Assembly (NCBI RefSeq): GCF_001375595.1
Contig: NZ_CVJQ01000001.1
Coordinates: 1,674,001 to 1,738,000 of the forward strand
Source: Phenylobacterium immobile (ATCC 35973)
GTDB taxonomy: Bacteria > Pseudomonadota > Alphaproteobacteria > Caulobacterales > Caulobacteraceae
DNA length: 64,000 nt
Direction: 5' to 3'
Under the pieces are notes generated by a model. It made no database searches and was not told the DNA's origin. It saw nothing but the letters and a program-made list of their open reading frames with translations. The translations under genes were made by a program, and so were the position numbers. Positions 1-7,275 of the stretch are shown here, in pieces. Positions within the stretch are counted from its first letter, which is position 1, and the number at the start of each line of letters is the position of its first letter.

Positions 1-1649
1 TCGCCGACGGGGAGGGCGAGATCTTCCTTGCGCCCACTCTCAAGGCGCAGTTTCCCGACCCTTCAAGCTTCGCCGACATGGACCTGGCCGCCGCAACCCT
101 GATCGATGCGCTACAGGATGGTCGGTCGATGACGGTGTTCGCCGACTACGACGTCGACGGCGCGGCCTCGGCCGCTCAGTTGGTCCGCTGGTTTCGCGCC
201 ATGGGCGTGGAACTCCCGATCTACGTGCCGGATCGGATCCTCGAGGGCTATGGTCCTTCGCCTGCCGCGTTCAGGCGGCTAAAGGCCGATGGCGTCGACC
301 TGGTGATCACTGTCGACTGTGGCGCCGCCGCCCACGACGCCCTGGCTTGCGCCGCTGAGATCGGCCTCTCTGTCGTCGTCATCGACCACCATCTGATGCG
401 CGAAGGCGCCGCGCCTGCCGTCGCCGCCCTGGTGAACCCCAATCGGCCGGACTGCCGCTCGGGGCAGGGGCATCTGGCGGCTGCCGGGGTCACCTTTGTC
501 CTCCTGGCGGCGCTCAACCGCGAGGCGCGCAGGCGCGGCCTGTTCGCCGAGCGTGAGGAACCGCGCCTCACGCAATGGCTCGATCTGGCCGCGATGGGCG
601 CCATCTGCGACGTCACCCGTCTGACCGGATTCAACCGCGCGCTGACCGCCCAGGGCCTGAGGGTCATGTCGGCCTGGCGCAATCCAGGGCTCAAGGCGTT
701 GCTGGCGACAGCCCAGGCCGAGGAGGATGTCGCCAGCACGTTTCATGCGGGCTTCATTCTGGGGCCGCGGATCAACGCCGGTGGCCGCATCGGGCGCGCC
801 GACCTGGGTGCGCGGCTTTTGTCCACCGACGATCCTGCGGAGGCCGCTGAGCTAGCCGCAGAGCTCGACGCGCTGAATGTCGAGCGCAAGACCATCGAGC
901 AAGGGATCATCGAGGACGCCATCCGCCGGGTTGAGCAGGAGACGAACCTCGCTGAGGCTCCGATGATCCTGATAGCCGGCGACGACTGGGCTCCGGGTGT
1001 GATCGGCATCGTCGCTGGCCGCTTGCGCGAGCGCTATCGTAAGCCCGTGGTGGTCGTGGCCATAGACCGCGCCGCTGACGTTGGGCGTGGCTCGGGCCGG
1101 TCTCAGCCCGGGATGAACCTGGGGCGGGCTGTGCAGGCGGCGTACGACGCGGGTCTCCTGTTGGCCGGCGGCGGGCACGCCATGGCGGCGGGGCTAACTG
1201 TGCGTCCTGCGGACCTGCCGGAGTTGCGCGCCTTCCTCTGCGCCCAGCTGGCGGGCGAAGCGATCGAAGCCGAAGGCCTGGATGGCTTGGAGATCGACGC
1301 CGCCCTGACGGCGCAGGCCTGTGACCGCCCCCTGTTCGACGCCTTCCAGGCGCTGGCGCCTTTCGGCCCCGGTAATCCTGAGCCAACATTTGTCGCGACC
1401 GATGTGCGGATCGAGCGGGCGATGACAATGCGCGGCGGTCACGTCCGTTGCACCCTGACTGACGCCTACGGCGGCCGCCTGAAGGCCGTCGCCTGGCGCT
1501 GCGAGGACTCGGAAGTCGGTCGACGACTGATGGCCGAGGGCGGACTGGTTCACGTCGCAGGCCGTCTGCGCGCCGACGACTGGCAGGGCCGCGCCGGCGT
1601 GCAGTTCGAGATCGACGACATAGCCGATCCACGGCGCGTCACGGCTTGA
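1..1649 (+). CDS. recJ: Single-stranded-DNA-specific exonuclease RecJ (5' end cut off by window)
   Basis: RecJ is a 5'-3' exonuclease acting on single-stranded DNA in recombination and mismatch or base-excision repair. The reading frame is open from base 3 of the window (ADGEGEIFLAPTL...) upstream of the first ATG at 78, so the gene begins outside the window and the ATG is internal. Visible motifs are the DHH-family metal-binding sequence DYDVDG, the signature IDHH a little further on, and the DHHA1 motif GGGHAMAAG in the second half, followed by a C-terminal OB-like region. About 548 codons are seen, close to a full-length bacterial RecJ, so only a short N-terminal part is missing. It ends just before tRNA-Glu. 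Identification is firm. Confidence 0.95.
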   Translation, partial: ADGEGEIFLAPTLKAQFPDPSSFADMDLAAATLIDALQDGRSMTVFADYDVDGAASAAQLVRWFRAMGVELPIYVPDRILEGYGPSPAAFRRLKADGVDLVITVDCGAAAHDALACAAEIGLSVVVIDHHLMREGAAPAVAALVNPNRPDCRSGQGHLAAAGVTFVLLAALNREARRRGLFAEREEPRLTQWLDLAAMGAICDVTRLTGFNRALTAQGLRVMSAWRNPGLKALLATAQAEEDVASTFHAGFILGPRINAGGRIGRADLGARLLSTDDPAEAAELAAELDALNVERKTIEQGIIEDAIRRVEQETNLAEAPMILIAGDDWAPGVIGIVAGRLRERYRKPVVVVAIDRAADVGRGSGRSQPGMNLGRAVQAAYDAGLLLAGGGHAMAAGLTVRPADLPELRAFLCAQLAGEAIEAEGLDGLEIDAALTAQACDRPLFDAFQALAPFGPGNPEPTFVATDVRIERAMTMRGGHVRCTLTDAYGGRLKAVAWRCEDSEVGRRLMAEGGLVHVAGRLRADDWQGRAGVQFEIDDIADPRRVTA

Positions 1650-1682
1650 ACGGCTTGCGGGAAATAAGCTGGGTACGCGCCC

Positions 1683-1711
1683 TTGCACCGCTTCGGGAAG
1701 CCGAATATAGA
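1683..1711 (+). promoter_or_regulatory. Probable sigma-70 promoter for tRNA-Glu
   Basis: TTGCAC (1683-1688) and ATATAG/TATAGA (1705-1711) are separated by 16-17 bases. The tRNA-Glu gene starts about 18 bases after the -10 element. Read by eye only. Confidence 0.45.
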
Positions 1712-1728
1712 ACCGCCCTCGCGCACGC

Positions 1729-1803
1729 GGTCCCTTCGTCTATCGGTTAGGACGCCAGGTTTTCAACCTGGAGAGAGGGGTTCGACTCCCCTAGGGACTG
1801 CCA
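1729..1803 (+). tRNA. tRNA-Glu (anticodon TTC)
   Basis: The sequence folds as a cloverleaf. The acceptor stem pairs GGTCCCT with AGGGACT (one G-T pair), the anticodon loop is TTTTCAA with anticodon TTC, the T arm contains GGTTCGACTCC, and CCA is encoded at 1801-1803. The integrase gene of the mobile element starts its convergent reading 50 bases downstream, so this tRNA is the left-hand landmark of the element. I found no second copy of its 3' end at the right edge. Confidence 0.95.
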
Positions 1804-1849
1804 CGCGACTTCCCTGACATTTGAAACTATTCAGCTTTTCCGGCCGATT

Positions 1850-1876
1850 GTCTAACCGGTCTGGGCAGGGTTAGAC
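1850..1876. repeat. Inverted repeat at the integrase 3' end
   Basis: GTCTAACC (1850-1857) is repeated in inverted form as GGTTAGAC (1869-1876), with 11 bases between. The repeat spans the integrase stop codon. It could be a terminator stem (there is no T-run) or a pair of integrase core-binding arms next to tRNA-Glu; the sequence does not decide. Confidence 0.5.
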
Positions 1877-2904
1877 ACGTCCGTTCCCGCTTCGCTCTCA
1901 GCGACCATTTTCATCGCCTCTTTCGCGAGTCGACGCTGGTCCGCAGACGCCGTGTAGAGCGTGACTTCCGACAGGTTCTTGTGACCGGTGACGGCCATGA
2001 TCTGGTGAGGCGTACAGCCCGCTTCCGCCAGCCGCCGCGCCGCCGCTTTCCGCAGGCCGTGCGAGGCTGAGCCCTCAGGCAGGCCAGCGGCGGTCACCGC
2101 ATCCGCAAACCAGTTGCCGAAGCCGGCGGCTGTGAAGGGCTTGTCGTACTGCGTCACCAGCAACGTCATGTTGGTCTTGGGCGCCGCGTCGATCTCAGCC
2201 TTCAGGCGAGGGTGCAGCGGGATCCAAAGCTCAGTGCCGGTCTTCTGCTGCTTGACCCGGATAAGCCCCTTGCCGACGTGCTGACGGCCCATGCCGACGA
2301 CGTCGCTGCGGCGCTGGCCGGTGTAGAGCAGCAGGGTCAGGGCTAAGCGCTCGCGTGAGCCGCGCTGGTGGACCTTCTCGAACTTCGCGATGTCTTCCTC
2401 TTCCCAGGGACGAAAGCCGCTCTTGGCCTTCCTAGGGCGCCGCATGCCGGCCATGGGATGCTGGTCGATCCAGCCTCGCTCGACGGCGAGGTTCAGGATG
2501 ATCCGGATGACCTTGCGCCACGTCTCAGCGTTGGCGGTTAGCTCTTCGAGAATTTTGGACACGTGGCGCTGACGGATGCCGCGGACGAGCTTGTCGCCAT
2601 GGGCCGCCCGGAACTTCTCAAGGACATTCCTGTACGTGCGCTGGGTGATGTCCGCGTTGCCAGTGAAGGCCTTCGATCGGTAGTAGAGCTCGATCAGCTG
2701 TGAGAACGAACCGGCCGGCGGCGGGTTCGGCGACATGATCTCGCGCTTCGGCGCGTTCTCGCAGGCGGCCCAATAGGCGTCCATGAACTCCTTGGAGCCG
2801 TACTCGCCAGGCAGGGCGATCTGCACCGCGCCCGGCTTCCGCAGGTAGTGGCGCATCTTGCCGTGGCGGTCCTGGTAGGACTTCAGGAACGGAAGCCGCT
2901 TCAT
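1852..2904 (-). CDS. Tyrosine recombinase / phage-type integrase
   Basis: This 350-residue site-specific recombinase would catalyse integration and excision of the element. A SAM-like core-binding domain lies at about residues 65-160, followed by the catalytic domain. The catalytic set is complete: Arg198 (TGQRRS), Lys221, His282 and Arg285 (SHGLRK), His308 (VTGH) and the nucleophile Tyr317 (TLYT). I chose the ATG at 2904, which overlaps the stop of the upstream gene as ATGA; a GTG/ATG 8 codons further upstream is possible. It lies beside tRNA-Glu, as expected for an integrase at one end of an island, and appears intact. Confidence 0.9.
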   Translation of the reverse strand: MKRLPFLKSYQDRHGKMRHYLRKPGAVQIALPGEYGSKEFMDAYWAACENAPKREIMSPNPPPAGSFSQLIELYYRSKAFTGNADITQRTYRNVLEKFRAAHGDKLVRGIRQRHVSKILEELTANAETWRKVIRIILNLAVERGWIDQHPMAGMRRPRKAKSGFRPWEEEDIAKFEKVHQRGSRERLALTLLLYTGQRRSDVVGMGRQHVGKGLIRVKQQKTGTELWIPLHPRLKAEIDAAPKTNMTLLVTQYDKPFTAAGFGNWFADAVTAAGLPEGSASHGLRKAAARRLAEAGCTPHQIMAVTGHKNLSEVTLYTASADQRRLAKEAMKMVAESEAGTDVSNPAQTG

Positions 2905-3092
2905 TGCAGGCCTAGATCTCGGTCCCATTGCGCCTCGGCGTCCTCGTCGGTCGCGGAGGGTAGCGCCTCATTGGCGGGCTTTGGCAAGATGAGCATGCGG
3001 TCGCCATGCACCTCGACGACACAGCCGTGCGCCAACGCCACCTTCACGGCGCGGTTCAGGTCGGCGGTCTTGATCGAGGCGCGCGCGCTCAT
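2901..3092 (-). CDS. Small hypothetical protein (63 aa)
   Basis: A 63-residue protein beginning MSARASIKTADLNRAV. The N-terminal half has a helix-strand pattern (KTADLNRAVKVALAHG, then VVEVHGDRMLIL) and the C-terminal tail is acidic. Its stop overlaps the integrase start and its start overlaps the stop of the gene upstream, so the three are probably translationally coupled. Small proteins of this layout sit directly before integrases in many alphaproteobacterial prophages; an excisionase role is conceivable but nothing in the sequence proves it. Confidence 0.6.
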   Translation of the reverse strand: MSARASIKTADLNRAVKVALAHGCVVEVHGDRMLILPKPANEALPSATDEDAEAQWDRDLGLQ

Positions 3093-3277
3093 CTCTCGTC
3101 GCCCTGGCTGAGAGCGGCGTCGATCGACAGACGCCACAGATCGCCGCCGGTCCACTCGTCTACCTCTAGGACAGCCTCGGTCGGCTCGCGCATCGCCTTG
3201 ATGGCGGCGCGGGCCACAGGCACATAGGCTCGCCAACGCTTCTCGTGCCCAGGCTTGATGGCGACTGTCAGCATCAC
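3089..3277 (-). CDS. Small hypothetical protein (62 aa)
   Basis: A 62-residue open frame (MMLTVAIKPGHEKRW...) whose stop overlaps the next start as ATGA. It has no motif I recognise. It starts at either of two adjacent ATG codons. Real coding is supported by the tight overlap on the 3' side and by codon bias like its neighbours, but function is unknown. Confidence 0.5.
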   Translation of the reverse strand: MMLTVAIKPGHEKRWRAYVPVARAAIKAMREPTEAVLEVDEWTGGDLWRLSIDAALSQGDER

Positions 3278-3299
3278 GCCGTCAACGATCCGCCAATCG

Positions 3300-4199
3300 C
3301 TATCGGGATCGTGGCCCGAGCGGGACCGACTTCACGCGGGCTTCGCGCTGCGCCCAGGTCTCGGCAGCTGCAACGGCTGCTTCAGCAACAGCGCCCGTCC
3401 CCTTCCGCTCGCAGAGATCGAGGACCGCCTCAGCGAACTCGGTGCAAGGCGAGTGATAGGAAAGGCCGCCCTCGAACGCTTGGGTGGCCGTGAGGGCATC
3501 ACCGAGGATGGCCGCGTCAGTGCAGTGGGCGAGCGTGTGGCCGATCCACGACTCCGCGATGTAACTGTCCTTAAGGGTTCGGTCCTCTGTGAGGGTGACA
3601 CCGGCGGTTAGGATGTATGTGAACGCCCCAGCCTTCGGCAGGCGACCAACCAGAACCCGGCGGTAGTAAATCCCGTTACCCGTGCCGCGATGCACTTCCG
3701 CTAGCGTGCCAGCGTAGAGCGGCTCTCCTTCAAGGAAATAGAGGTGCCGCTCGCGCGCCGCCTCCGCGAAAGCCGCGCCATGAACCCAAACAGTCGTGTG
3801 GTCTTCGGCGGGCTCAACCTCAGACGTGTAGAGTTCGCCCCCTTCATCCAGGCAATTGGAATACAGCTCGCGGAAGACCTGCCACGTCTCCCAATGCGCC
3901 CCGAGATGGGTGGTGAAGCCGAGTCGTTCCGATCCATCCGGCCCGGCCATGTGGATGAAGTCGAACGACTTGCCGCGCACCTGCGCCTTTTCGGTCGTGA
4001 AGTCGTAGCGATCGAGACCGCGCCAAATGGTGACTGTGTGAGAAGTTCGGAGCAATCCCGCGATGGCGTACTTTAGGCCAGTACCAAAGAAGCCAATGGG
4101 GTTGTCACCCTCCTTGGCGCTAACGCCCATCGTGGTGACCGCCTCGATCGGGATGAGGCCGGGGTTTACTAGCGAGACGATATAGCTCTCAGCGGACAT
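3300..4199 (-). CDS. GHKL-like putative ATP-binding protein of the mobile element
   Basis: A 299-residue protein of a type I know from phages and prophages, annotated there only as hypothetical or ATP-binding. Near the N-terminus is IGFFGTGLKYAIA (about residues 35-47), resembling the glycine-rich G2 box of GHKL ATPases (compare IGQFGVG in Hsp90/MutL), followed by a strand like the usual VTV.S. At about residues 108-119 is FRELYSNCLDEGG, resembling the GHKL N-box (ExxxNxxD). The order is the reverse of a normal GHKL domain. There is no transducer domain, histidine-kinase region or DNA-binding motif. It heads the block of small leftward genes leading to the integrase. Confidence 0.55.
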   Translation of the reverse strand: MSAESYIVSLVNPGLIPIEAVTTMGVSAKEGDNPIGFFGTGLKYAIAGLLRTSHTVTIWRGLDRYDFTTEKAQVRGKSFDFIHMAGPDGSERLGFTTHLGAHWETWQVFRELYSNCLDEGGELYTSEVEPAEDHTTVWVHGAAFAEAARERHLYFLEGEPLYAGTLAEVHRGTGNGIYYRRVLVGRLPKAGAFTYILTAGVTLTEDRTLKDSYIAESWIGHTLAHCTDAAILGDALTATQAFEGGLSYHSPCTEFAEAVLDLCERKGTGAVAEAAVAAAETWAQREARVKSVPLGPRSR

Positions 4200-4236
4200 G
4201 GCTATGCAGTCCTCCTGGTGTCGGGGAAGGGGCGCA

Positions 4237-4485
4237 TCAGGTCGCGGCTTTGAGCTTGGCGTTGATCTTGTTCAGCTCGAAGGCGACGGCGGACTTCAGC
4301 CCGTTCGTGATGGCGTCGTTCGCTGTTGCGAGCGCCAACTTCATGGCCTTCTCGATCTCTTCGTTCAGGCGCTTATCGATGAGGAAGGCGACGCGGGTCG
4401 TCTCGTCCTTGAAGTTGTAGCTATCGCGACCCGCCCGCTTTTGGTCGGCGCGCGACTGACCTTGCGAGTTCACGCCCTCGGTCAA
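4237..4485 (-). CDS. Small hypothetical protein with TTG start (82 aa)
   Basis: An 82-residue, strongly helical and charged protein (RLNEEIEKAMKLALATA...). The start is TTG at 4485, overlapping the upstream stop as TTGA, with AGGA about six bases before it. The same frame stays open some 40 codons further upstream without a normal start, and that stretch also reads like protein (EPKREPETITEYIVRRS), so the N-terminus is uncertain. Function unknown. Confidence 0.5.
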   Translation of the reverse strand: MTEGVNSQGQSRADQKRAGRDSYNFKDETTRVAFLIDKRLNEEIEKAMKLALATANDAITNGLKSAVAFELNKINAKLKAAT

Positions 4486-4667
4486 ATATTCCTGCGACCG
4501 GCGGACGATATACTCCGTGATCGTCTCGGGCTCGCGTTTTGGCTCCGCGCAAGCACGCTGTCGGCGTAGCAGCGCACGACGAACCCATCGTCAGTGACAC
4601 GGGCCATGCCATCGACCTCGAGCGGCCACAGCGGCGCGCGGTCGAACTGCGCTTTGAAGTACGGCAT
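4482..4667 (-). CDS. Small hypothetical protein (61 aa)
   Basis: A 61-residue frame beginning MPYFKAQFDRAPLWPLEVDG. The first 40 residues look like a folded beta-type domain, while the last 20 are Arg/Ser-rich and low in complexity. That is the pattern expected if the original gene continued in the -1 frame into the downstream 82-residue gene. The start overlaps the previous stop as TGATG. Function unknown. Confidence 0.45.
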   Translation of the reverse strand: MPYFKAQFDRAPLWPLEVDGMARVTDDGFVVRCYADSVLARSQNASPRRSRSISSAGRRNI

Positions 4668-4765
4668 CAGTGGATCCCCACGTTCGCGAGGGCGGTGAGC
4701 ACGGGCACGAGCGCGGCGATGAGCGCGACGGAGCCGGCGACGAGGAGGGCGTATTGCAGGCCCAT
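4667..4765 (-). CDS. 32-residue single-pass membrane peptide
   Basis: A 33-codon frame encoding MGLQYALLVAG followed by a hydrophobic segment (roughly residues 5-27) and the end NVGIH. It is one transmembrane helix with little else. Coding is supported by exact TGATG overlaps with the genes on both sides and by a GGAGG-type site before the ATG. Function unknown. Confidence 0.5.
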   Translation of the reverse strand: MGLQYALLVAGSVALIAALVPVLTALANVGIH

Positions 4766-5136
4766 CAGGCGGCCTCCTGCATGAGCTGGGCGGCGATCGC
4801 TTCAGCCTCGGCGCGGGTGTCTGCCCAGGCTTCGATCTCGTCGGGTTCCCAGGAGCCGGGCTCGCCATCCTGGCGGGCGAACGTCGTGCGGCCGTACCAG
4901 AACGAGGCGTCGTCGTGGTGAGCGACCTCGACGACATCGAGGTCCGGCGTGACGATCCAGAACAGGCGGTCGAGCGGAAGGGGCTTCGGCGTCTCGTAGC
5001 GCAAGACGTGGGCCAGCAGCTCTTCGCGGCTGCCGCACATGCCTGCGAAAGTGACGATGTCGATGGGCGTGGTGAGAGCGTTCTGAGCCGCGATCAGGCG
5101 CTGCATCAGGTCGGGGTTTTGCTTCCAGACAGCCAT
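4765..5136 (-). CDS. Hypothetical protein (123 aa)
   Basis: A 123-residue acidic protein. I chose the ATG at 5136 (MAVWKQNPDLMQRL) because it overlaps the upstream stop as TGATG; the longer frame adds an implausible Arg-rich lead. The centre (RLFWIVTPDLDVVEVAHHDD) looks like alternating beta strands and the C-terminus is a helix rich in Ala and Glu. No known motif. It belongs to the overlapping leftward gene string. Confidence 0.6.
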   Translation of the reverse strand: MAVWKQNPDLMQRLIAAQNALTTPIDIVTFAGMCGSREELLAHVLRYETPKPLPLDRLFWIVTPDLDVVEVAHHDDASFWYGRTTFARQDGEPGSWEPDEIEAWADTRAEAEAIAAQLMQEAA

Positions 5137-5444
5137 CACGCCGCCCGCCGTTCGTCTTCGGCGCACAGTGCGTACTCAGCGTCTTCGCGGTGCATCTCGA
5201 GGATGTTGTCGAAGAGCCTTTGGATCGCGGGGTCGTTGCGGTCGATGCCGTCGAGGAGGCTGCGGGTCCGGTAAACCGTCGTCCCGTTCACGCGCTTGGC
5301 GTCAATCGCGCCGATGTCGGTGACGGCGAGGTCTTCGACCTGGCCGCCTTCCGCGGGCTCCCAGTAGGTCGCCGGGCGGTACGGTTCGACCGAGCCGTCT
5401 AACGCGATCTCGATCTCGAAGCTGAAGGTGGCTTGGGCGCTCAT
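5136..5444 (-). CDS. Hypothetical protein (102 aa)
   Basis: A 102-residue protein starting MSAQATFSFEIEIALDG, acidic, with a beta-rich first half and helices after residue 65. The stop overlaps the next gene as TGATG and the gap to the upstream gene is only a few bases. No motif recognised; it is part of the early leftward operon of the element. Confidence 0.6.
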   Translation of the reverse strand: MSAQATFSFEIEIALDGSVEPYRPATYWEPAEGGQVEDLAVTDIGAIDAKRVNGTTVYRTRSLLDGIDRNDPAIQRLFDNILEMHREDAEYALCAEDERRAA

Positions 5445-5447
5445 CGC

Positions 5448-5687
5448 TCAGGCCTCCCAGCGAACGAAGCCGGGGTGGCTTTCGACCTTGCGGACGGCCG
5501 CCTCCATCGAGGCGGCGGCCATGGCGCGCCAGCCGGGCACATGAAAGCGGACTTCGACGGCGCCGGTCGCGCGCGACTTGGCGCGGCGGACGACGTAGCT
5601 CTGAGGCGTCGAACCGAAGACGCTGTAGGGGTTGGTCATGACCGCGGTGCGGCTAGCCTTCTCCCTGGTGTTCGTGGTGGCGGGCAT
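5448..5687 (-). CDS. Hypothetical protein, first gene of the leftward operon (79 aa)
   Basis: A 79-residue basic protein. The ATG at 5687 has GGGAG upstream; an internal ATG at residue 17 (MTNPYSVFG) is an alternative. It is the first gene after the operator-bearing control region at 5715-5763, so it should be repressed with the rest of the leftward genes. No recognisable domain. Confidence 0.55.
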   Translation of the reverse strand: MPATTNTREKASRTAVMTNPYSVFGSTPQSYVVRRAKSRATGAVEVRFHVPGWRAMAAASMEAAVRKVESHPGFVRWEA

Positions 5688-5714
5688 TTCGTTGCTCCCT
5701 GGTGTTGGGAGAAC

Positions 5715-5728
5715 GTGCAGGAATGCAC
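5715..5728. promoter_or_regulatory. Operator-like palindrome, leftward/rightward control region (site 1)
   Basis: GTGCAGGAATGCAC has arms GTGCA and TGCAC around GGAA. It matches the sites at 5750 and around the repressor gene at 7199-7262. A GATAAT sequence at 5744-5749 between sites 1 and 2 could be a -10 box. Confidence 0.65.
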
Positions 5729-5749
5729 GGAACAGTGCAAGCGGATAAT

Positions 5750-5763
5750 GTGCGGGAATGCAC
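5750..5763. promoter_or_regulatory. Operator-like palindrome (site 2)
   Basis: GTGCGGGAATGCAC differs from site 1 at one base and lies exactly 35 bases from it, directly after a possible -10 sequence (GATAAT). A repressor bound here would block transcription in both directions. Confidence 0.65.
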
Positions 5764-5808
5764 TTTTCTTGATGTGACGACGCGCGGCGGCCTTCGGTAT
5801 GGTGGGGC

Positions 5809-6114
5809 GTGTACCGCTATTTCATCGAAATTCCTGGCCGCGCCGCTGACGAGCTGGTCGAGCACGCGGACAACGCCACGGCGCTCAGGCTGCTGGTCGG
5901 CCGGCTACTCGACCACGCCGACCCGGCCCGCGACCTGGGGCCGATCCAGAAGGCGATGGATGAGGGATTCGTCCCGTCGCACAGCGATCCGGACTATCTG
6001 TTCGCGGAGGAGAAGGACGCCGCCGGCTTCTGGTTTCGCCTAGCGGTCCTGGCCAGCACAGAGGCTGTCAGCTTTCACAACGACCCGGATCAGTCCTCGT
6101 CGTCGTTCGCGTAA
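5809..6114 (+). CDS. Hypothetical protein (101 aa, GTG start)
   Basis: A 101-residue acidic protein beginning with a GTG codon (VYRYFIEIPGRAADELVEHA). It looks like a small alpha-beta fold and has no motif I know. It is divergent from the leftward operon, sharing the operator region, and its end overlaps the convergent gene at 6090 by 25 bases. Confidence 0.55.
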   Translation: MYRYFIEIPGRAADELVEHADNATALRLLVGRLLDHADPARDLGPIQKAMDEGFVPSHSDPDYLFAEEKDAAGFWFRLAVLASTEAVSFHNDPDQSSSSFA

Positions 6115-6449
6115 GGATCGCCTTCGGCCAAGTGGTCGAGCGTGCCTTCCATCAGGTGCAGCTGGCCGTTCTCGACGAAGTAGGCGAGGGGCGGAAACCT
6201 GTCATCCGGCTCAAGGTCGGAGTTGCGCAACGCCCAAAACTCCGCCCCGGAAGCGTCGGGGTTCTCAGCTTCGAAGGCCTGGCAGTCGCGCAGGATCGCC
6301 CGCAGAGTTTCTGGCGCGAGGTTCTGAAAGCCAAGGCCCGCAGGCCAGACTTCCGAACTGGCGACGACGTATCCTTGCGCGAAGGTGTTGAGGCGATCGA
6401 ACCGGACAATGCCGTGCGTCGTCGTCACATAGCCTGATCCGTCAAACAT
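6090..6449 (-). CDS. Hypothetical protein (119 aa)
   Basis: A 119-residue acidic protein starting MFDGSGYVTTTHGIVRFDRL. It has alternating strands in the first half, a helix around ETLRAILRDCQAFEAENP, and a tail of Asp/Glu. No family recognised. It lies between the repressor gene and the convergent gene at 5809. Confidence 0.55.
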   Translation of the reverse strand: MFDGSGYVTTTHGIVRFDRLNTFAQGYVVASSEVWPAGLGFQNLAPETLRAILRDCQAFEAENPDASGAEFWALRNSDLEPDDRFPPLAYFVENGQLHLMEGTLDHLAEGDPYANDDED

Positions 6450-6478
6450 GGTTCACCATAAGGCCGAACGCGACAGGG

Positions 6479-7189
6479 TCAAAAGGCTGGGTTGTAGGCG
6501 CCGATCACCAGGCCGACGATGAAGGCCTCAATATCTTCGTCTTGGCGGGCGCCTAGCAGCAGATCAACCGGCGCCGACCACTTCGGATTGTCAGACCGCG
6601 GCCACAAGACGACGGCGCCAGTTTCGGTGATCTCGACCTGCTTGATGGTCCGCTCGCGGATCGCGCCCTGGTCGCGGTGACGCTCGACCACGACCCAATC
6701 CCCGGTCTTCGGTGAGTAGCCCATCGCCCGGGCGTCCACGACGTGGGCGTAGTGCCCATGGGGTATTTTCTGATTGACGCTGTCGCCCTCGACCCGCTCA
6801 AGCCATTGCGGCCAATCGGCGTATCGGTGGCTCGGCGCCACGGCGTAGTCGATCTGTTCCGGCGCTTCTTCGGAGTCCATCTCCTGCCATAGCCCGGCGC
6901 GGACCCTATATCGGACGCCAAGGAACTGCGGGACGATGCGCGGATCTGAGCTGGTAGGGGCGCGCCCGGCGCCGCTCGCTAGGTTCGGCGGTAGCGGCAC
7001 GTTCGTCATCTCGGCAAGCCGCTGGATCGTCGGAAACTTGATCGCGTATTTATAATCCGCGTTCTTCAATGGGCGCGTGAAAGTGGTGTGCGAGATGCCC
7101 ACTAGGTCCGCCAGCTCGCTCGCGGTTTTGCCAGTTTTCTCAATCACATCGCGGAGGTAGGCCACCGCCGCGACCTTGTAATCGCTCAT
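6479..7189 (-). CDS. LexA/CI-like repressor (XRE HTH plus S24 peptidase domain)
   Basis: A 236-residue protein that should maintain the dormant state of the element and self-cleave on SOS induction. The N-terminus (residues 1-62) is a helix-turn-helix (ELADLVGISHTTFTRPL). The C-terminal half is an S24-type domain with candidate catalytic Ser137 (EGDSVNQ, where GDSM is usual) and Lys183 (TIKQVE). Ala98-Gly99 (VRAGLWQEM) is a plausible cleavage site about 38 residues before the serine, as in LexA. The ATG at 7189 is preferred over longer frames because the upstream stretch holds the operators. It is divergent from the Cro-like gene at 7276. Confidence 0.85.
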   Translation of the reverse strand: MSDYKVAAVAYLRDVIEKTGKTASELADLVGISHTTFTRPLKNADYKYAIKFPTIQRLAEMTNVPLPPNLASGAGRAPTSSDPRIVPQFLGVRYRVRAGLWQEMDSEEAPEQIDYAVAPSHRYADWPQWLERVEGDSVNQKIPHGHYAHVVDARAMGYSPKTGDWVVVERHRDQGAIRERTIKQVEITETGAVVLWPRSDNPKWSAPVDLLLGARQDEDIEAFIVGLVIGAYNPAF

Positions 7190-7198
7190 GCCCCCTAT

Positions 7199-7212
7199 GT
7201 GCAGAATTGCGG
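7199..7212. promoter_or_regulatory. Degenerate operator-like site near the repressor start (site 3)
   Basis: GTGCAGAATTGCGG matches the operator consensus GTGCAGRAATGCAC except at three positions and starts 10 bases upstream of the repressor ATG. Confidence 0.45.
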
Positions 7213-7225
7213 CGCACATGTCGGT

Positions 7226-7239
7226 GTGCATTTCTGCCT
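7226..7239. promoter_or_regulatory. Operator-like site between repressor and Cro genes (site 4)
   Basis: Read on the minus strand this is AGGCAGAAATGCAC, 12 of 14 bases like the consensus. It lies midway between the divergent starts. Confidence 0.55.
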
Positions 7240-7248
7240 TGCGTGCGG

Positions 7249-7262
7249 GTGCAGAAACGCAC
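7249..7262. promoter_or_regulatory. Operator-like site upstream of the Cro-like gene (site 5)
   Basis: GTGCAGAAACGCAC is one base off the consensus and ends 14 bases before the ATG at 7276. Sites 3-5 are spaced 23-27 bases apart, like the triple operators of lambdoid phages. Confidence 0.65.
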
Positions 7263-7275
7263 ATATTCGCCAACC

